From assembly GCA_963210315.1 (NCBI GenBank), contig OY723264.1:1-64000 (forward strand): a stretch of 64,000 bases of DNA, in the 5' to 3' direction. The stretch is from Rhynchopus euleeides. Its lineage: Eukaryota > Euglenozoa > Diplonemea > Diplonemida > Diplonemidae. Below the pieces are notes generated by a model. The model ran no database searches. It was not told the DNA's origin and worked only from the letters and a program-made list of their open reading frames with translations. Positions 25,101 to 37,400 of this stretch are shown here, in pieces (position 1 is the stretch's first letter; each line of letters opens with the position of its first letter). Position numbers and translations under genes: made by a program.

Positions 25101-28100
25101 CCAAGTTCTGCATGCAGACAGCTCCTGGTTTTGCCAAGTTCTGTATGCAGGCAGCTCCTGGTTTTGCCAAGTTCTGTATGCAGGCAGCTCCTGGTTTTGC
25201 CAAGTTCTGCATGCAGGCAGCTCCTGGTTTTGCCAAGTTCTGCATGCAGGCAGCTCCTGGTTTTGCCAAGTTCTGTATGCAGGCAGCTCCTGGTTTTGCC
25301 AAGTTCTGTATGCAGGCAGCTCCTGGTTTTGCCAAGTTCTGTATGCAGGCAGCTTATGGTTTTGCCAAGTTCTGCACGCAGGCAGCTCCTGGTTTTGCCA
25401 AGTTCTGTATGCAGGCAGCTCCTGGTTTTGCCAAGTTCTGTATGCAGGCAGCTTATGGTTTTGCCAAGTTCTGCACGCAGGCAGCTCCTGGTTTTGCCAA
25501 GTTCTGTATGCAGGCAGCTCCTGGTTTTGCCAAGTTCTGCATGCAGGCAGCTCCTGGTTTTGCCAAGTTCTGTATGCAGGCAGCTCCTGGTTTTGCCAAG
25601 TTCTGTATGCAGGCAGCTCCTGGTTTTGCCAAGTTCTGTATGCAGGCAGCTCCTGGTTTTGCCAAGTTCTGCATGCAGGCAGCTCCTGGTTTTGCCAAGT
25701 TCTGTATGCAGGCAGCTCCTGGTTTTGCCAAGTTCTGTATGCAGGCAGCTCCTGGTTTTGCCAAGTTCTGCATGCAGGCAGCTCCTGGTTTTGCCAAGTT
25801 CTGTATGCAGGCAGCTCCTGGTTTTGCCAAGTTCTGTATGCAGGCAGCTCCTGGTTTTGCCAAGTTCTGCATGCAGGCAGCTCCTGGTTTTGCCAAGTTC
25901 TGTATGCAGGCAGCTCCTGGTTTTGCCAAGTTCTGTATGCAGGCAGCTCCTGGTTTTGCCAAGTTCTGTATGCAGGCAGCTCCTGGTTTTGCCAAGTTCT
26001 GTATGCAGGCAGCTCCTGGTTTTGCCAAGTTCTGCATGCAGGCAGCTCCTGGTTTTGCCAAGTTCTGTATGCAGGCAGCTCCTGGTTTTGCCAAGTTCTG
26101 TATGCAGGCAGCTCCTGGTTTTGCCAAGTTCTGCATGCAGGCAGCTCCTGGTTTTGCCAAGTTCTGTATGCAGGCAGCTCCTGGTTTTGCCAAGTTCTGC
26201 ATGCAGGCAGCTCCTGGTTTTGCCAAGTTCTGTATGCAGGCAGCTCCTGGTTTTGCCAAGTTCTGTATGCAGGCAGCTCCTGGTTTTGCCAAGTTCTGTA
26301 TGCAGGCAGCTCCTGGTTTTGCCAAGTTCTGCATGCAGGCAGCTCCGGGTTTTGCCAAGTTCTGTATGCAGGCAGCTCCTGGTTTTGCCAAGTTCTGTAT
26401 GCAGGCAGCTCCTGGTTTTGCCAAGTTCTGTATGCAGGCAGCTCCTGGTTTTGCCAAGTTCTGTATGCAGGCAGCTCCTGGTTTTGCCAAGTTCTGTATG
26501 CAGGCAGCTCCTGGTTTTGCCAAGTTCTGCATGCAGGCAGCTCCTGGTTTTGCCAAGTTCTGTATGCAGGCAGCTCCTGGTTTTGCCAAGTTCTGTATGC
26601 AGGCAGCTCCTGGTTTTGCCAAGTTCTGTATGCAGGCAGCTCTTGGTTTTGCAAAGTTCTGCACGCAGGCAGCTCCTGGTTTTGCCAAGTTCTGCATGCA
26701 GGCAGCTCCTGGTTTTGCCAAGTTCTGTATGCAGGCAGCTCCTGGTTTTGCCAAGTTCTGTATGCAGGCAGCTCCTGGTTTTGCCAAGTTCTGCATGCAG
26801 GCAGCTCCTGGTTTTGCCAAGTTCTGTATGCAGGCAGCTCCTGGTTTTGCCGAGTTCTGTATGCAGGCAGCTCCTGGTTTTGCCAAGTTCTGCATGCAGG
26901 CAGCTCCTGGTTTTGCCAAGTTCTGTATGCAGGCAGCTTATGGTTTTGCCAAGTTCTGCACGCAGGCAGCTCCTGGTTTTGCCAAGTTCTGCATGCAGGC
27001 AGCTCCTGGTTTTGCCAAGTTCTGTATGCAGGCAGCTCCTGGTTTTGCCAAGTTCTGTATGCAGGCAGCTCTTGGTTTTGCAAAGTTCTGCACGCAGGCA
27101 GCTCCTGGTTTTGCCAAGTTCTGCATGCAGGCAGCTCCTGGTTTTGCCAAGTTCTGTATGCAGGCAGCTCCTGGTTTTGCCAAGTTCTGTATGCAGGCAG
27201 CTCCTGGTTTTGCCAAGTTCTGCATGCAGGCAGCTCCTGGTTTTGCCAAGTTCTGTATGCAGGCAGCTCCTGGTTTTGCCGAGTTCTGTATGCAGGCAGC
27301 TCCTGGTTTTGCCAAGTTCTGCATGCAGGCAGCTCCTGGTTTTGCCAAGTTCTGTATGCAGGCAGCTCCTGGTTTTGCCAAGTTCTGCATGCAGGCAGCT
27401 CCGGGTTTTGCCAAGTTCTGTATGCAGGCAGCTCCTGGTTTTGCCAAGTTCTGTATGCAGGCAGCTCCTGGTTTTGCCAAGTTCTGTATGCAGGCAGCTC
27501 CTGGTTTTGCCAAGTTCTGTATGCAGGCAGCTCCTGGTTTTGCCAAGTTCTGTATGCAGGCAGCTCCTGGTTTTGCCAAGTTCTGTATGCAGGCAGCTGA
27601 TGGTTTTGCCAAGTTCTGTACGCAGGCAGCTCCTGGTTTTGCCAAGTTCTGTATGCAGGCAGCTCCTGGTTTTGCCAAGTTCTGCATGCAGGCAGCTCCT
27701 GGTTTTGCCAAGTTCTGTATGCAGGCAGCTCCTGGTTTTGCCAAGTTCTGTATGCAGGCAGCTCCTGGTTTTGCCAAGTTCTGTATGCAGGCAGCTCCTG
27801 GTTTTGCCAAGTTCTGCATGCAGGCAGCTCCTGGTTTTGCCAAGTTCTGTATGCAGGCAGCTCCTGGTTTTGCCAAGTTCTGCATGCAGGCAGCTCCTGG
27901 TTTTGCCAAGTTCTGTATGCAGGCAGCTCCTGGTTTTGCCAAGTTCTGTATGCAGGCAGCTCCTGGTTTTGCCAAGTTCTGTATGCAGGCAGCTCCTGGT
28001 TTTGCCAAGTTCTGCATGCAGGCAGCTCCTGGTTTTGCCAAGTTCTGTATGCAGGCAGCTCCTGGTTTTGCCAAGTTCTGTATGCAGGCAGCTCCTGGTT

Positions 28101-31100
28101 TTGCCAAGTTCTGTATGCAGGCAGCTCCTGGTTTTGCCAAGTTCTGCATGCAGGCAGCTCCTGGTTTTGCCAAGTTCTGTATGCAGGCAGCTCCTGGTTT
28201 TGCCAAGTTCTGTATGCAGGCAGCTCCTGGTTTTGCCAAGTTCTGTATGCAGGCAGCTCCTGGTTTTGCCAAGTTCTGTATGCAGGCAGCTTATGGTTTT
28301 GCCAAGTTCTGCACGCAGGCAGCTCCTGGTTTTGCCAAGTTCTGTATGCAGGCAGCTCCTGGTTTTGCCAAGTTCTGCATGCAGGCAGCTCCTGGTTTTG
28401 CCAAGTTCTGTATGCAGGCAGCTCCTGGTTTTGCCAAGTTCTGTATGCAGGCAGCTTATGGTTTTGCCAAGTTCTGCACGCAGGCAGCTCCTGGTTTTGC
28501 CAAGTTCTGTATGCAGGCAGCTCCTGGTTTTGCCAAGTTCTGCATGCAGGCAGCTCCTGGTTTTGCCAGGTTCTGTATGCAGGCAGCTCCTGGTTTTGCC
28601 AAGTTCTGTATGCAGGCAGCTGATGGTTTTGCCAAGTTCTGTACGCAGGCAGCTCCTGGTTTTGCCAAGTTCTGTATGCAGGCAGCTCCTGGTTTTGCCA
28701 AGTTCTGCATGCAGGCAGCTCCTGGTTTTGCCAAGTTCTGTATGCAGGCAGCTCCTGGTTTTGCCAAGTTCTGTATGCAGGCAGCTCCTGGTTTTGCCAA
28801 GTTCTGCATGCAGGCAGCTCCTGGTTTTGCCAAGTTCTGTATGCAGGCAGCTCCTGGTTTTGCCAAGTTCTGTATGCAGGCAGCTCCTGGTTTTGCCAAG
28901 TTCTGTATGCAGGCAGCTCCTGGTTTTGCCAAGTTCTGCATGCAGGCAGCTCCTGGTTTTGCCAAGTTCTGTATGCAGGCAGCTCCTGGTTTTGCCAAGT
29001 TCTGCATGCAGGCAGCTCCTGGTTTTGCCAAGTTCTGTATGCAGGCAGCTCCTGGTTTTGCCAAGTTCTGTATGCAGGCAGCTCCTGGTTTTGCCAAGTT
29101 CTGTATGCAGGCAGCTCCTGGTTTTGCCAAGTTCTGCATGCAGGCAGCTCCTGGTTTTGCCAAGTTCTGTATGCAGGCAGCTCCTGGTTTTGCCAAGTTC
29201 TGTATGCAGGCAGCTCCTGGTTTTGCCAAGTTCTGTATGCAGGCAGCTCCTGGTTTTGCCAAGTTCTGCATGCAGGCAGCTCCTGGTTTTGCCAAGTTCT
29301 GTATGCAGGCAGCTCCTGGTTTTGCCAAGTTCTGTATGCAGGCAGCTCCTGGTTTTGCCAAGTTCTGTATGCAGGCAGCTCCTGGTTTTGCCAAGTTCTG
29401 TATGCAGGCAGCTTATGGTTTTGCCAAGTTCTGCACGCAGGCAGCTCCTGGTTTTGCCAAGTTCTGTATGCAGGCAGCTCCTGGTTTTGCCAAGTTCTGC
29501 ATGCAGGCAGCTCCTGGTTTTGCCAAGTTCTGTATGCAGGCAGCTCCTGGTTTTGCCAAGTTCTGTATGCAGGCAGCTCCTGGTTTTGCCAAGTTCTGCA
29601 TGCAGGCAGCTCCTGGTTTTGCCAAGTTCTGTATGCAGGCAGCTCCTGGTTTTGCCAAGTTCTGTATGCAGGCAGCTCCTGGTTTTGCCAAGTTCTGTAT
29701 GCAGGCAGCTCCTGGTTTTGCCAAGTTCTGTATGCAGGCAGCTCCTGGTTTTGCCAAGTTCTGCATGCAGGCAGCTCCTGGTTTTGCCAAGTTCTGTATG
29801 CAGGCAGCTCCTGGTTTTGCCAAGTTCTGTATGCAGGCAGCTCCTGGTTTTGCCAAGTTCTGCATGCAGGCAGCTCCTGGTTTTGCCAAGTTCTGTATGC
29901 AGGCAGCTCCTGGTTTTGCCAAGTTCTGCATGCAGGCAGCTCCTGGTTTTGCCAAGTTCTGTATGCAGGCAGCTCCTGGTTTTGCCAAGTTCTGTATGCA
30001 GGCAGCTGATGGTTTTGCCAAGTTCTGTATGCAGGCAGCTCCTGGTTTTGCCAAGTTCTGTATGCAGGCAGCTTATGGTTTTGCCAAGTTCTGTATGCAG
30101 GCAGCTCCTGGTTTTGCCAAGTTCTGTATGCAGGCAGCTCCTGGTTTTGCCAAGTTCTGTATGCAGGCAGCTCCTGGTTTTGCCAAGTTCTGCATGCAGG
30201 CAGCTCCTGGTTTTGCCAAGTTCTGTATGCAGGCAGCTCCTGGTTTTGCCAAGTTCTGTATGCAGGCAGCTCCTGGTTTTGCCAAGTTCTGCATGCAGAC
30301 AGCTCCTGGTTTTGCCAAGTTCTGTATGCAGGCAGCTCCTGGTTTTGCCAAGTTCTGTATGCAGGCAGCTCCTGGTTTTGCCAAGTTCTGCATGCAGGCA
30401 GCTCCTGGTTTTGCCAAGTTCTGCATGCAGGCAGCTCCTGGTTTTGCCAAGTTCTGTATGCAGGCAGCTCCTGGTTTTGCCAAGTTCTGTATGCAGGCAG
30501 CTCCTGGTTTTGCCAAGTTCTGTATGCAGGCAGCTTATGGTTTTGCCAAGTTCTGCACGCAGGCAGCTCCTGGTTTTGCCAAGTTCTGTATGCAGGCAGC
30601 TCCTGGTTTTGCCAAGTTCTGTATGCAGGCAGCTTATGGTTTTGCCAAGTTCTGCACGCAGGCAGCTCCTGGTTTTGCCAAGTTCTGTATGCAGGCAGCT
30701 CCTGGTTTTGCCAAGTTCTGCATGCAGGCAGCTCCTGGTTTTGCCAAGTTCTGTATGCAGGCAGCTCCTGGTTTTGCCAAGTTCTGTATGCAGGCAGCTC
30801 CTGGTTTTGCCAAGTTCTGTATGCAGGCAGCTCCTGGTTTTGCCAAGTTCTGCATGCAGGCAGCTCCTGGTTTTGCCAAGTTCTGTATGCAGGCAGCTCC
30901 TGGTTTTGCCAAGTTCTGTATGCAGGCAGCTCCTGGTTTTGCCAAGTTCTGCATGCAGGCAGCTCCTGGTTTTGCCAAGTTCTGTATGCAGGCAGCTCCT
31001 GGTTTTGCCAAGTTCTGTATGCAGGCAGCTCCTGGTTTTGCCAAGTTCTGCATGCAGGCAGCTCCTGGTTTTGCCAAGTTCTGTATGCAGGCAGCTCCTG

Positions 31101-33010
31101 GTTTTGCCAAGTTCTGTATGCAGGCAGCTCCTGGTTTTGCCAAGTTCTGTATGCAGGCAGCTCCTGGTTTTGCCAAGTTCTGTATGCAGGCAGCTCCTGG
31201 TTTTGCCAAGTTCTGCATGCAGGCAGCTCCTGGTTTTGCCAAGTTCTGTATGCAGGCAGCTCCTGGTTTTGCCAAGTTCTGTATGCAGGCAGCTCCTGGT
31301 TTTGCCAAGTTCTGCATGCAGGCAGCTCCTGGTTTTGCCAAGTTCTGTATGCAGGCAGCTCCTGGTTTTGCCAAGTTCTGCATGCAGGCAGCTCCTGGTT
31401 TTGCCAAGTTCTGTATGCAGGCAGCTCCTGGTTTTGCCAAGTTCTGTATGCAGGCAGCTCCTGGTTTTGCCAAGTTCTGTATGCAGGCAGCTCCTGGTTT
31501 TGCCAAGTTCTGCATGCAGGCAGCTCCGGGTTTTGCCAAGTTCTGTATGCAGGCAGCTCCTGGTTTTGCCAAGTTCTGTATGCAGGCAGCTCCTGGTTTT
31601 GCCAAGTTCTGTATGCAGGCAGCTCCTGGTTTTGCCAAGTTCTGTATGCAGGCAGCTCCTGGTTTTGCCAAGTTCTGTATGCAGGCAGCTCCTGGTTTTG
31701 CCAAGTTCTGCATGCAGGCAGCTCCTGGTTTTGCCAAGTTCTGTATGCAGGCAGCTCCTGGTTTTGCCAAGTTCTGTATGCAGGCAGCTCCTGGTTTTGC
31801 CAAGTTCTGTATGCAGGCAGCTCTTGGTTTTGCAAAGTTCTGCACGCAGGCAGCTCCTGGTTTTGCCAAGTTCTGCATGCAGGCAGCTCCTGGTTTTGCC
31901 AAGTTCTGTATGCAGGCAGCTCCTGGTTTTGCCAAGTTCTGTATGCAGGCAGCTCCTGGTTTTGCCAAGTTCTGCATGCAGGCAGCTCCTGGTTTTGCCA
32001 AGTTCTGTATGCAGGCAGCTCCTGGTTTTGCCGAGTTCTGTATGCAGGCAGCTCCTGGTTTTGCCAAGTTCTGCATGCAGGCAGCTCCTGGTTTTGCCAA
32101 GTTCTGTATGCAGGCAGCTTATGGTTTTGCCAAGTTCTGCACGCAGGCAGCTCCTGGTTTTGCCAAGTTCTGCATGCAGGCAGCTCCTGGTTTTGCCAAG
32201 TTCTGTATGCAGGCAGCTCCTGGTTTTGCCAAGTTCTGTATGCAGGCAGCTCTTGGTTTTGCAAAGTTCTGCACGCAGGCAGCTCCTGGTTTTGCCAAGT
32301 TCTGCATGCAGGCAGCTCCTGGTTTTGCCAAGTTCTGTATGCAGGCAGCTCCTGGTTTTGCCAAGTTCTGTATGCAGGCAGCTCCTGGTTTTGCCAAGTT
32401 CTGCATGCAGGCAGCTCCTGGTTTTGCCAAGTTCTGTATGCAGGCAGCTCCTGGTTTTGCCGAGTTCTGTATGCAGGCAGCTCCTGGTTTTGCCAAGTTC
32501 TGCATGCAGGCAGCTCCTGGTTTTGCCAAGTTCTGTATGCAGGCAGCTCCTGGTTTTGCCAAGTTCTGCATGCAGGCAGCTCCGGGTTTTGCCAAGTTCT
32601 GTATGCAGGCAGCTCCTGGTTTTGCCAAGTTCTGTATGCAGGCAGCTCCTGGTTTTGCCAAGTTCTGTATGCAGGCAGCTCCTGGTTTTGCCAAGTTCTG
32701 TATGCAGGCAGCTCCTGGTTTTGCCAAGTTCTGTATGCAGGCAGCTCCTGGTTTTGCCAAGTTCTGTATGCAGGCAGCTGATGGTTTTGCCAAGTTCTGT
32801 ACGCAGGCAGCTCCTGGTTTTGCCAAGTTCTGTATGCAGGCAGCTCCTGGTTTTGCCAAGTTCTGCATGCAGGCAGCTCCTGGTTTTGCCAAGTTCTGTA
32901 TGCAGGCAGCTCCTGGTTTTGCCAAGTTCTGTATGCAGGCAGCTCCTGGTTTTGCCAAGTTCTGTATGCAGGCAGCTCCTGGTTTTGCCAAGTTCTGTAT
33001 GCAGGCAGCT
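22153..33010 (+). repeat. 5,181-bp segmental duplication, with a 1,122-bp one inside
   Basis: Variant patterns from 23275 to about 27.8 kb repeat from 28456 to about 33.0 kb at a constant offset of 5,181 bp (157 monomers). Examples are 24232-24873 with 29413-30054, 24892-25335 with 30073-30516, 25453-26919 with 30634-32100, and the CTGATGG at 27598 with 32779. Rare variants CTCTTGGTTTTGCAAAG, GCCGAG and CTCCGGG sit at matching places in both copies. The start of the block also matches 22153-23091 at an offset of 1,122 bp (34 monomers). Confidence 0.85.
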
Positions 33011-34491
33011 TATGGTTTTGCCAAGTTCTGCACGCAGGCAGCTCCTGGTTTTGCCAAGTTCTGCATGCAGGCAGCTCCTGGTTTTGCCAAGTTCTGTATG
33101 CAGGCAGCTCCTGGTTTTGCCAAGTTCTGTATGCAGGCAGCTCCTGGTTTTGCCAAGTTCTGCATGCAGGCAGCTCCTGGTTTTGCCAAGTTCTGTATGC
33201 AGGCAGCTCCTGGTTTTGCCAAGTTCTGTATGCAGGCAGCTGATGGTTTTGCCAAGTTCTGTACGCAGGCAGCTCCTGGTTTTGCCAAGTTCTGTATGCA
33301 GGCAGCTCCTGGTTTTGCCAAGTTCTGTATGCAGGCAGCTCCTGGTTTTGCCAAGTTCTGCATGCAGGCAGCTCCTGGTTTTGCCAAGTTCTGTATGCAG
33401 GCAGCTCCTGGTTTTGCCAAGTTCTGCATGCAGGCAGCTCCTGGTTTTGCCAAGTTCTGTATGCAGGCAGCTCCTGGTTTTGCCAAGTTCTGCATGCAGG
33501 CAGCTCCGGGTTTTGCCAAGTTCTGTATGCAGGCAGCTCCTGGTTTTGCCAAGTTCTGTATGCAGGCAGCTCCTGGTTTTGCCAAGTTCTGTATGCAGGC
33601 AGCTCCTGGTTTTGCCAAGTTCTGTATGCAGGCAGCTCCTGGTTTTGCCAAGTTCTGTATGCAGGCAGCTCCTGGTTTTGCCAAGTTCTGCATGCAGGCA
33701 GCTCCTGGTTTTGCCAAGTTCTGTATGCAGGCAGCTCCTGGTTTTGCCAAGTTCTGTATGCAGGCAGCTCCTGGTTTTGCCAAGTTCTGTATGCAGGCAG
33801 CTCCTGGTTTTGCCAAGTTCTGTATGCAGGCAGCTCCTGGTTTTGCCAAGTTCTGTATGCAGGCAGCTCCTGGTTTTGCCAAGTTCTGCATGCAGGCAGC
33901 TCCTGGTTTTGCCAAGTTCTGTATGCAGGCAGCTCCTGGTTTTGCCAAGTTCTGTATGCAGGCAGCTCCTGGTTTTGCCAAGTTCTGTATGCAGGCAGCT
34001 GATGGTTTTGCCAAGTTCTGTATGCAGGCAGCTGATGGTTTTGCCAAGTTCTGCATGCAGGCAGCTCCTGGTTTTGCCAAGTTCTGTATGCAGGCAGCTC
34101 CTGGTTTTGCCAAGTTCTGTATGCAGGCAGCTCCTGGTTTTGCCAAGTTCTGTATGCAGGCAGCTCCTGGTTTTGCCAAGTTCTGCATGCAGGCAGCTCC
34201 TGGTTTTGCCAAGTTCTGTATGCAGGCAGCTCCTGGTTTTGCCAAGTTCTGTATGCAGGCAGCTCCTGGTTTTGCCAAGTTCTGTATGCAGGCAGCTCCT
34301 GGTTTTGCCAAGTTCTGCATGCAGGCAGCTCCTGGTTTTGCCAAGTTCTGTATGCAGGCAGCTCCTGGTTTTGCCAAGTTCTGTATGCAGGCAGCTCCTG
34401 GTTTTGCCAAGTTCTGCATGCAGGCAGCTCCTGGTTTTGCCAAGTTCTGTATGCAGGCAGCTCCTGGTTTTGCCAAGTTCTGTATGCAGGC

Positions 34492-37400
34492 AGCTGATGG
34501 TTTTGCCAAGTTCTGTACGCAGGCAGCTCCTGGTTTTGCCAAGTTCTGTATGCAGGCAGCTCCTGGTTTTGCCAAGTTCTGTATGCAGGCAGCTCCTGGT
34601 TTTGCCAAGTTCTGCATGCAGGCAGCTCCTGGTTTTGCCAAGTTCTGTATGCAGGCAGCTCCTGGTTTTGCCAAGTTCTGCATGCAGGCAGCTCCTGGTT
34701 TTGCCAAGTTCTGTATGCAGGCAGCTCCTGGTTTTCCCAAGTTCTGTATGCAGGCAGCTCCTGGTTTTGCCAAGTTCTGTATGCAGGCAGCTCCTGGTTT
34801 TGCCAAGTTCTGTATGCAGGCAGCTCCTGGTTTTGCCAAGTTCTGCATGCAGGCAGCTCCTGGTTTTGCCAAGTTCTGTATGCAGGCAGCTCCTGGTTTT
34901 GCCAAGTTCTGTATGCAGGCAGCTCCTGGTTTTGCCAAGTTCTGCATGCAGGCAGCTCCTGGTTTTGCCAAGTTCTGTATGCAGGCAGCTCCTGGTTTTG
35001 CCAAGTTCTGTATGCAGGCAGCTCCTGGTTTTGCCAAGTTCTGTATGCAGGCAGCTCCTGGTTTTGCCAAGTTCTGCATGCAGGCAGCTCCTGGTTTTGC
35101 CAAGTTCTGTATGCAGGCAGCTCCTGGTTTTGCCAAGTTCTGTATGCAGGCAGCTCCTGGTTTTGCCAAGTTCTGCATGCAGGCAGCTCCTGGTTTTGCC
35201 AAGTTCTGTATGCAGGCAGCTCCTGGTTTTGCCAAGTTCTGCATGCAGGCAGCTCCTGGTTTTGCCAAGTTCTGTATGCAGGCAGCTCCTGGTTTTGCCA
35301 AGTTCTGTATGCAGGCAGCTCCTGGTTTTGCCAAGTTCTGTATGCAGGCAGCTCCTGGTTTTGCCAAGTTCTGTATGCAGGCAGCTCCTGGTTTTGCCAA
35401 GTTCTGTATGCAGGCAGCTCCTGGTTTTGCCAAGTTCTGCATGCAGGCAGCTCCTGGTTTTGCCAAGTTCTGTATGCAGGCAGCTCCTGGTTTTGCCAAG
35501 TTCTGTATGCAGGCAGCTCCTGGTTTTGCCAAGTTCTGTATGCAGGCAGCTCCTGGTTTTGCAAAGTTCTGCACGCAGGCAGCTCCTGGTTTTGCCAAGT
35601 TCTGCATGCAGGCAGCTCCTGGTTTTGCCAGGTTCTGTATGCAGGCAGCTCCTGGTTTTGCCAAGTTCTGTATGCAGGCAGCTCCTGGTTTTGCCAAGTT
35701 CTGCATGCAGGCAGCTCCTGGTTTTGCCAAGTTCTGTATGCAGGCAGCTCCTGGTTTTGCCAAGTTCTGTATGCAGGCAGCTCCTGGTTTTGCCAAGTTC
35801 TGCATGCAGGCAGCTCCTGGTTTTGCCAAGTTCTGTATGCAGGCAGCTCCTGGTTTTGCCAAGTTCTGTATGCAGGCAGCTCCTGGTTTTGCCAAGTTCT
35901 GTATGCAGGCAGCTCCTGGTTTTGCCAAGTTCTGTATGCAGGCAGCTCCTGGTTTTGCCAAGTTCTGTATGCAGGCAGCTCCTGGTTTTGCCAAGTTCTG
36001 TATGCAGGCAGCTCCTGGTTTTGCCAAGTTCTGTATGCAGGCAGCTCCTGGTTTTGCCAAGTTCTGCATGCAGGCAGCTCCTGGTTTTGCCAAGTTCTGT
36101 ATGCAGGCAGCTCCTGGTTTTGCCAAGTTCTGTATGCAGGCAGCTCCTGGTTTTGCCAAGTTCTGTATGCAGGCAGCTCCTGGTTTTGCCAAGTTCTGTA
36201 TGCAGGCAGCTCCTGGTTTTGCCAAGTTCTGTATGCAGGCAGCTCCTGGTTTTGCCAAGTTCCGTATGCAGGCAGCTCCTGGTTTTGCCAAGTTCTGCAT
36301 GCAGGCAGCTCCTGGTTTTGCCAAGTTCTGTATGCAGGCAGCTCCTGGTTTTGCCAAGTTCTGTATGCAGGCAGCTCCTGGTTTTGCCAAGTTCTGTATG
36401 CAGGCAGCTCCTGGTTTTGCCAAGTTCTGCATGCAGGCAGCTCCTGGTTTTGCCAAGTTCTGTATGCAGGCAGCTCCTGGTTTTGCCAAGTTCTGTATGC
36501 AGGCAGCTCCTGGTTTTGCCAAGTTCTGCATGCAGGCAGCTCCTGGTTTTGCCAAGTTCTGTATGCAGGCAGCTCCTGGTTTTGCCAAGTTCTGCATGCA
36601 GGCAGCTCCTGGTTTTGCCAAGTTCTGTATGCAGGCAGCTCCTGGTTTTGCCAAGTTCTGTATGCAGGCAGCTCCTGGTTTTGCCAAGTTCTGTATGCAG
36701 GCAGCTCCTGGTTTTGCAAAGTTCTGCACGCAGGCAGCTCCTGGTTTTGCCAAGTTCTGCATGCAGGCAGCTCCTGGTTTTGCCAGGTTCTGTATGCAGG
36801 CAGCTCCTGGTTTTGCCAAGTTCTGCATGCAGACAGCTCCTGGTTTTGCCAAGTTCTGCATGCAGGCAGCTCCTGGTTTTGCCAAGTTCTGTATGCAGGC
36901 AGCTCCTGGTTTTGCCAAGTTCTGTATGCAGGCAGCTCCTGGTTTTGCCAAGTTCTGTATGCAGGCAGCTCCTGGTTTTGCCAAGTTCTGTATGCAGGCA
37001 GCTCCTGGTTTTGCCAAGTTCTGTATGCAGGCAGCTCCTGGTTTTGCCAAGTTCTGTATGCAGGCAGCTCCTGGTTTTGCCAAGTTCTGTATGCAGGCAG
37101 CTCCTGGTTTTGCCAAGTTCTGCATGCAGGCAGCTCCTGGTTTTGCCAAGTTCTGTATGCAGGCAGCTCCTGGTTTTGCCAAGTTCTGTATGCAGGCAGC
37201 TCCTGGTTTTGCCAAGTTCTGTATGCAGGCAGCTCCTGGTTTTGCCAAGTTCTGTATGCAGGCAGCTCCTGGTTTTGCCAAGTTCTGTATGCAGGCAGCT
37301 CCTGGTTTTGCCAAGTTCCGTATGCAGGCAGCTCCTGGTTTTGCCAAGTTCTGCATGCAGGCAGCTCCTGGTTTTGCCAAGTTCTGTATGCAGGCAGCTC

